Shown one piece after another: positions 41,507 to 42,258 of a stretch of 42,258 nucleotides of DNA. Position numbers and translations under genes: made by a program. Within the stretch, counting starts at the first letter, position 1, and every line of letters starts with the position of its first letter. The notes beneath the pieces are model-generated. The model made no database searches, was not told where the DNA came from, and saw only the letters and a program-made list of their open reading frames with translations. The stretch comes from Leptospiraceae bacterium (GTDB taxonomy: Bacteria; Spirochaetota; Leptospiria; Leptospirales; Leptonemataceae), in contig JAGRNA010000005.1 of the NCBI GenBank assembly GCA_020441005.1, positions 1 through 42,258 of the forward strand. The letters run 5' to 3'.

Positions 41507-42258
41507 ATGAAACACAGGATGTGGATAACTGTAACTATCACACTGGCTGCTTTTGGCGGCCTCTTGATCGCTCAACCGCGCATGGTTGATCGCAAGACTG
41601 AAAAAGAAGACTTTGAAAGCCTGCAAGTGACCGAACTCAAGCAGGAAGAAAACATCAAACAAGCCTATGATAATCTGGGCAAACTGGGCTGGTTGGTTGA
41701 AATGGCCAAGACAGACCGTAAGACCAAGCTAGAGCAAGAGTTTGATGAAAAGGGTCGCCTTGATTTCAAGAAAACCTTTCGGTTCATTGAATACACCCCG
41801 CGCAATACCTATGTGCGCTATGTCAAGGAAACAGATAAACAAAGCGGCGATAACATCCTGATTGGTCTGGGAACCCTCGATGAAGTCAATGCTCTGATCA
41901 AGGACAAGAACACCAAGGCCAGCGCGGTCGGCGTAAAAACAAAGGACATCAGCTTTCAAAACCGGGAAGGTATTGAACTGACCCACTTTGATTTTATTTA
42001 TGGCGCCGATCCGGATCAGCGCCGCGCTGTGGGTTCACGTCGCAAAAGCCTGGCCTTGTACTTCGATAAAAAGGGCTCAGACCCGAACGATGTTAATAGT
42101 TGGCAACTCACAATGGTCGTCTCCAAGACTGTGCGCGACAACTTTCGTAAGGGTATTCGCGACGTGGAGTTGATTGTGGATTCCAGTCCACAGGATTCAA
42201 CCATGGATGATGTTATTATACTGCATCGTTATAACGAAAAGCCGACAAACGCGATTGT
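41507..42258 (+). CDS. Secreted hypothetical protein (3' truncated by window end)
   Basis: The frame opens at ATG 41507 (GAGGA about 11 bases upstream) and is still open at the window end, giving at least 250 residues. Residues 1-22 are a signal peptide (basic MKHRMW then hydrophobic, ending LLIAQ). The mature part is highly charged: a Lys/Glu-rich helical start (about 28-80), then strands such as TFRFIEYTPRNTYVRYV (about 90-106) and ELTHFDFIYG (about 158-167), and a RRKSLALYFDKKG segment. Family not recognised; in this lineage abundant charged periplasmic proteins include endoflagellar sheath components, but I cannot claim that here. Confidence 0.8.
   Translation, partial: MKHRMWITVTITLAAFGGLLIAQPRMVDRKTEKEDFESLQVTELKQEENIKQAYDNLGKLGWLVEMAKTDRKTKLEQEFDEKGRLDFKKTFRFIEYTPRNTYVRYVKETDKQSGDNILIGLGTLDEVNALIKDKNTKASAVGVKTKDISFQNREGIELTHFDFIYGADPDQRRAVGSRRKSLALYFDKKGSDPNDVNSWQLTMVVSKTVRDNFRKGIRDVELIVDSSPQDSTMDDVIILHRYNEKPTNAI

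Noticed and set aside
1-42258. tRNA genes, rRNA, insertion sequences, prophage or integrases
   Set aside because: No cloverleaf, transposase, integrase or terminal inverted repeat was recognised on either strand; a dedicated RNA-gene scan could still change this.

Overview
The window looks like chromosomal DNA from a spirochaete of the order Leptospirales, probably from the Leptonema/Turneriella side rather than Leptospira itself. The best marker is the 1148-residue lipoprotein at 34995-38441. It has Calx-beta-like repeats and ends in a domain resembling the Leptospira DUF1554 family. Several other lipoproteins with relaxed lipoboxes, and a PerR that lacks the usual structural-zinc cysteines, fit the same picture. 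Base composition is roughly balanced to slightly GC-rich and fairly even. I saw no tRNA, rRNA, CRISPR array, insertion sequence or prophage. The taxonomic placement is an inference from protein families only.

Layout. 1-1577: 3' part of a GGDEF-EAL-CZB signalling gene. 1574-8428 (minus): a compact six-gene run of FabH-like ketoacyl synthase, metallo-beta-lactamase hydrolase, F390-synthetase-like adenylating enzyme, NAD-dependent reductase/epimerase, ceramide-glucosyltransferase-like GT and MGAT-like acyltransferase. It reads as a pathway for an uncharacterised acyl or glycolipid product and is the best candidate for an undescribed system. 8573-10351: back-to-back promoters, a chemoreceptor and PerR. 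10430-13849: small envelope and hypothetical genes (YaaR-like protein, lipoprotein, coiled-coil protein) and a tandem hemerythrin. 13887-18155 (minus): a phosphoglycerate-kinase-like protein that has lost its catalytic residues, an EI24/CysZ-like membrane protein, a secreted protein made of two repeats, and riboflavin synthase.

18361-25000: VOC protein, REC-PAS protein, small lipoprotein, a decayed short-chain dehydrogenase, a Kir-type potassium channel diverging from a membrane-bound LytTR regulator with a tandem LytTR-like site just downstream, a DUF2141 protein and a CrtI/retinol-saturase-like oxidoreductase. 25134-33637: TPM-domain protein, MazG, MurB, hypotheticals, an LprI-like secreted protein, and AvtA overlapping a DnaJ-related gene. 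33705-42258: YWTD-propeller lipoprotein, the giant lipoprotein, a secreted esterase-like hydrolase, thioredoxin diverging from SecG, and the start of a secreted protein cut by the window end.

How the genes work together. Most are in short operons of two to six genes. Redox and gas sensing recurs: CZB zinc domain, PerR, two di-iron hemerythrin domains, and a thioredoxin gene whose promoter spacer contains a perfect CsoR/CstR-type palindrome. Cell-envelope functions (MurB, SecG, lipoproteins, acyl/glycolipid cluster) make up much of the rest. Start sites were moved downstream of the longest open frame wherever a ribosome-binding site, signal peptide or family length supported it.
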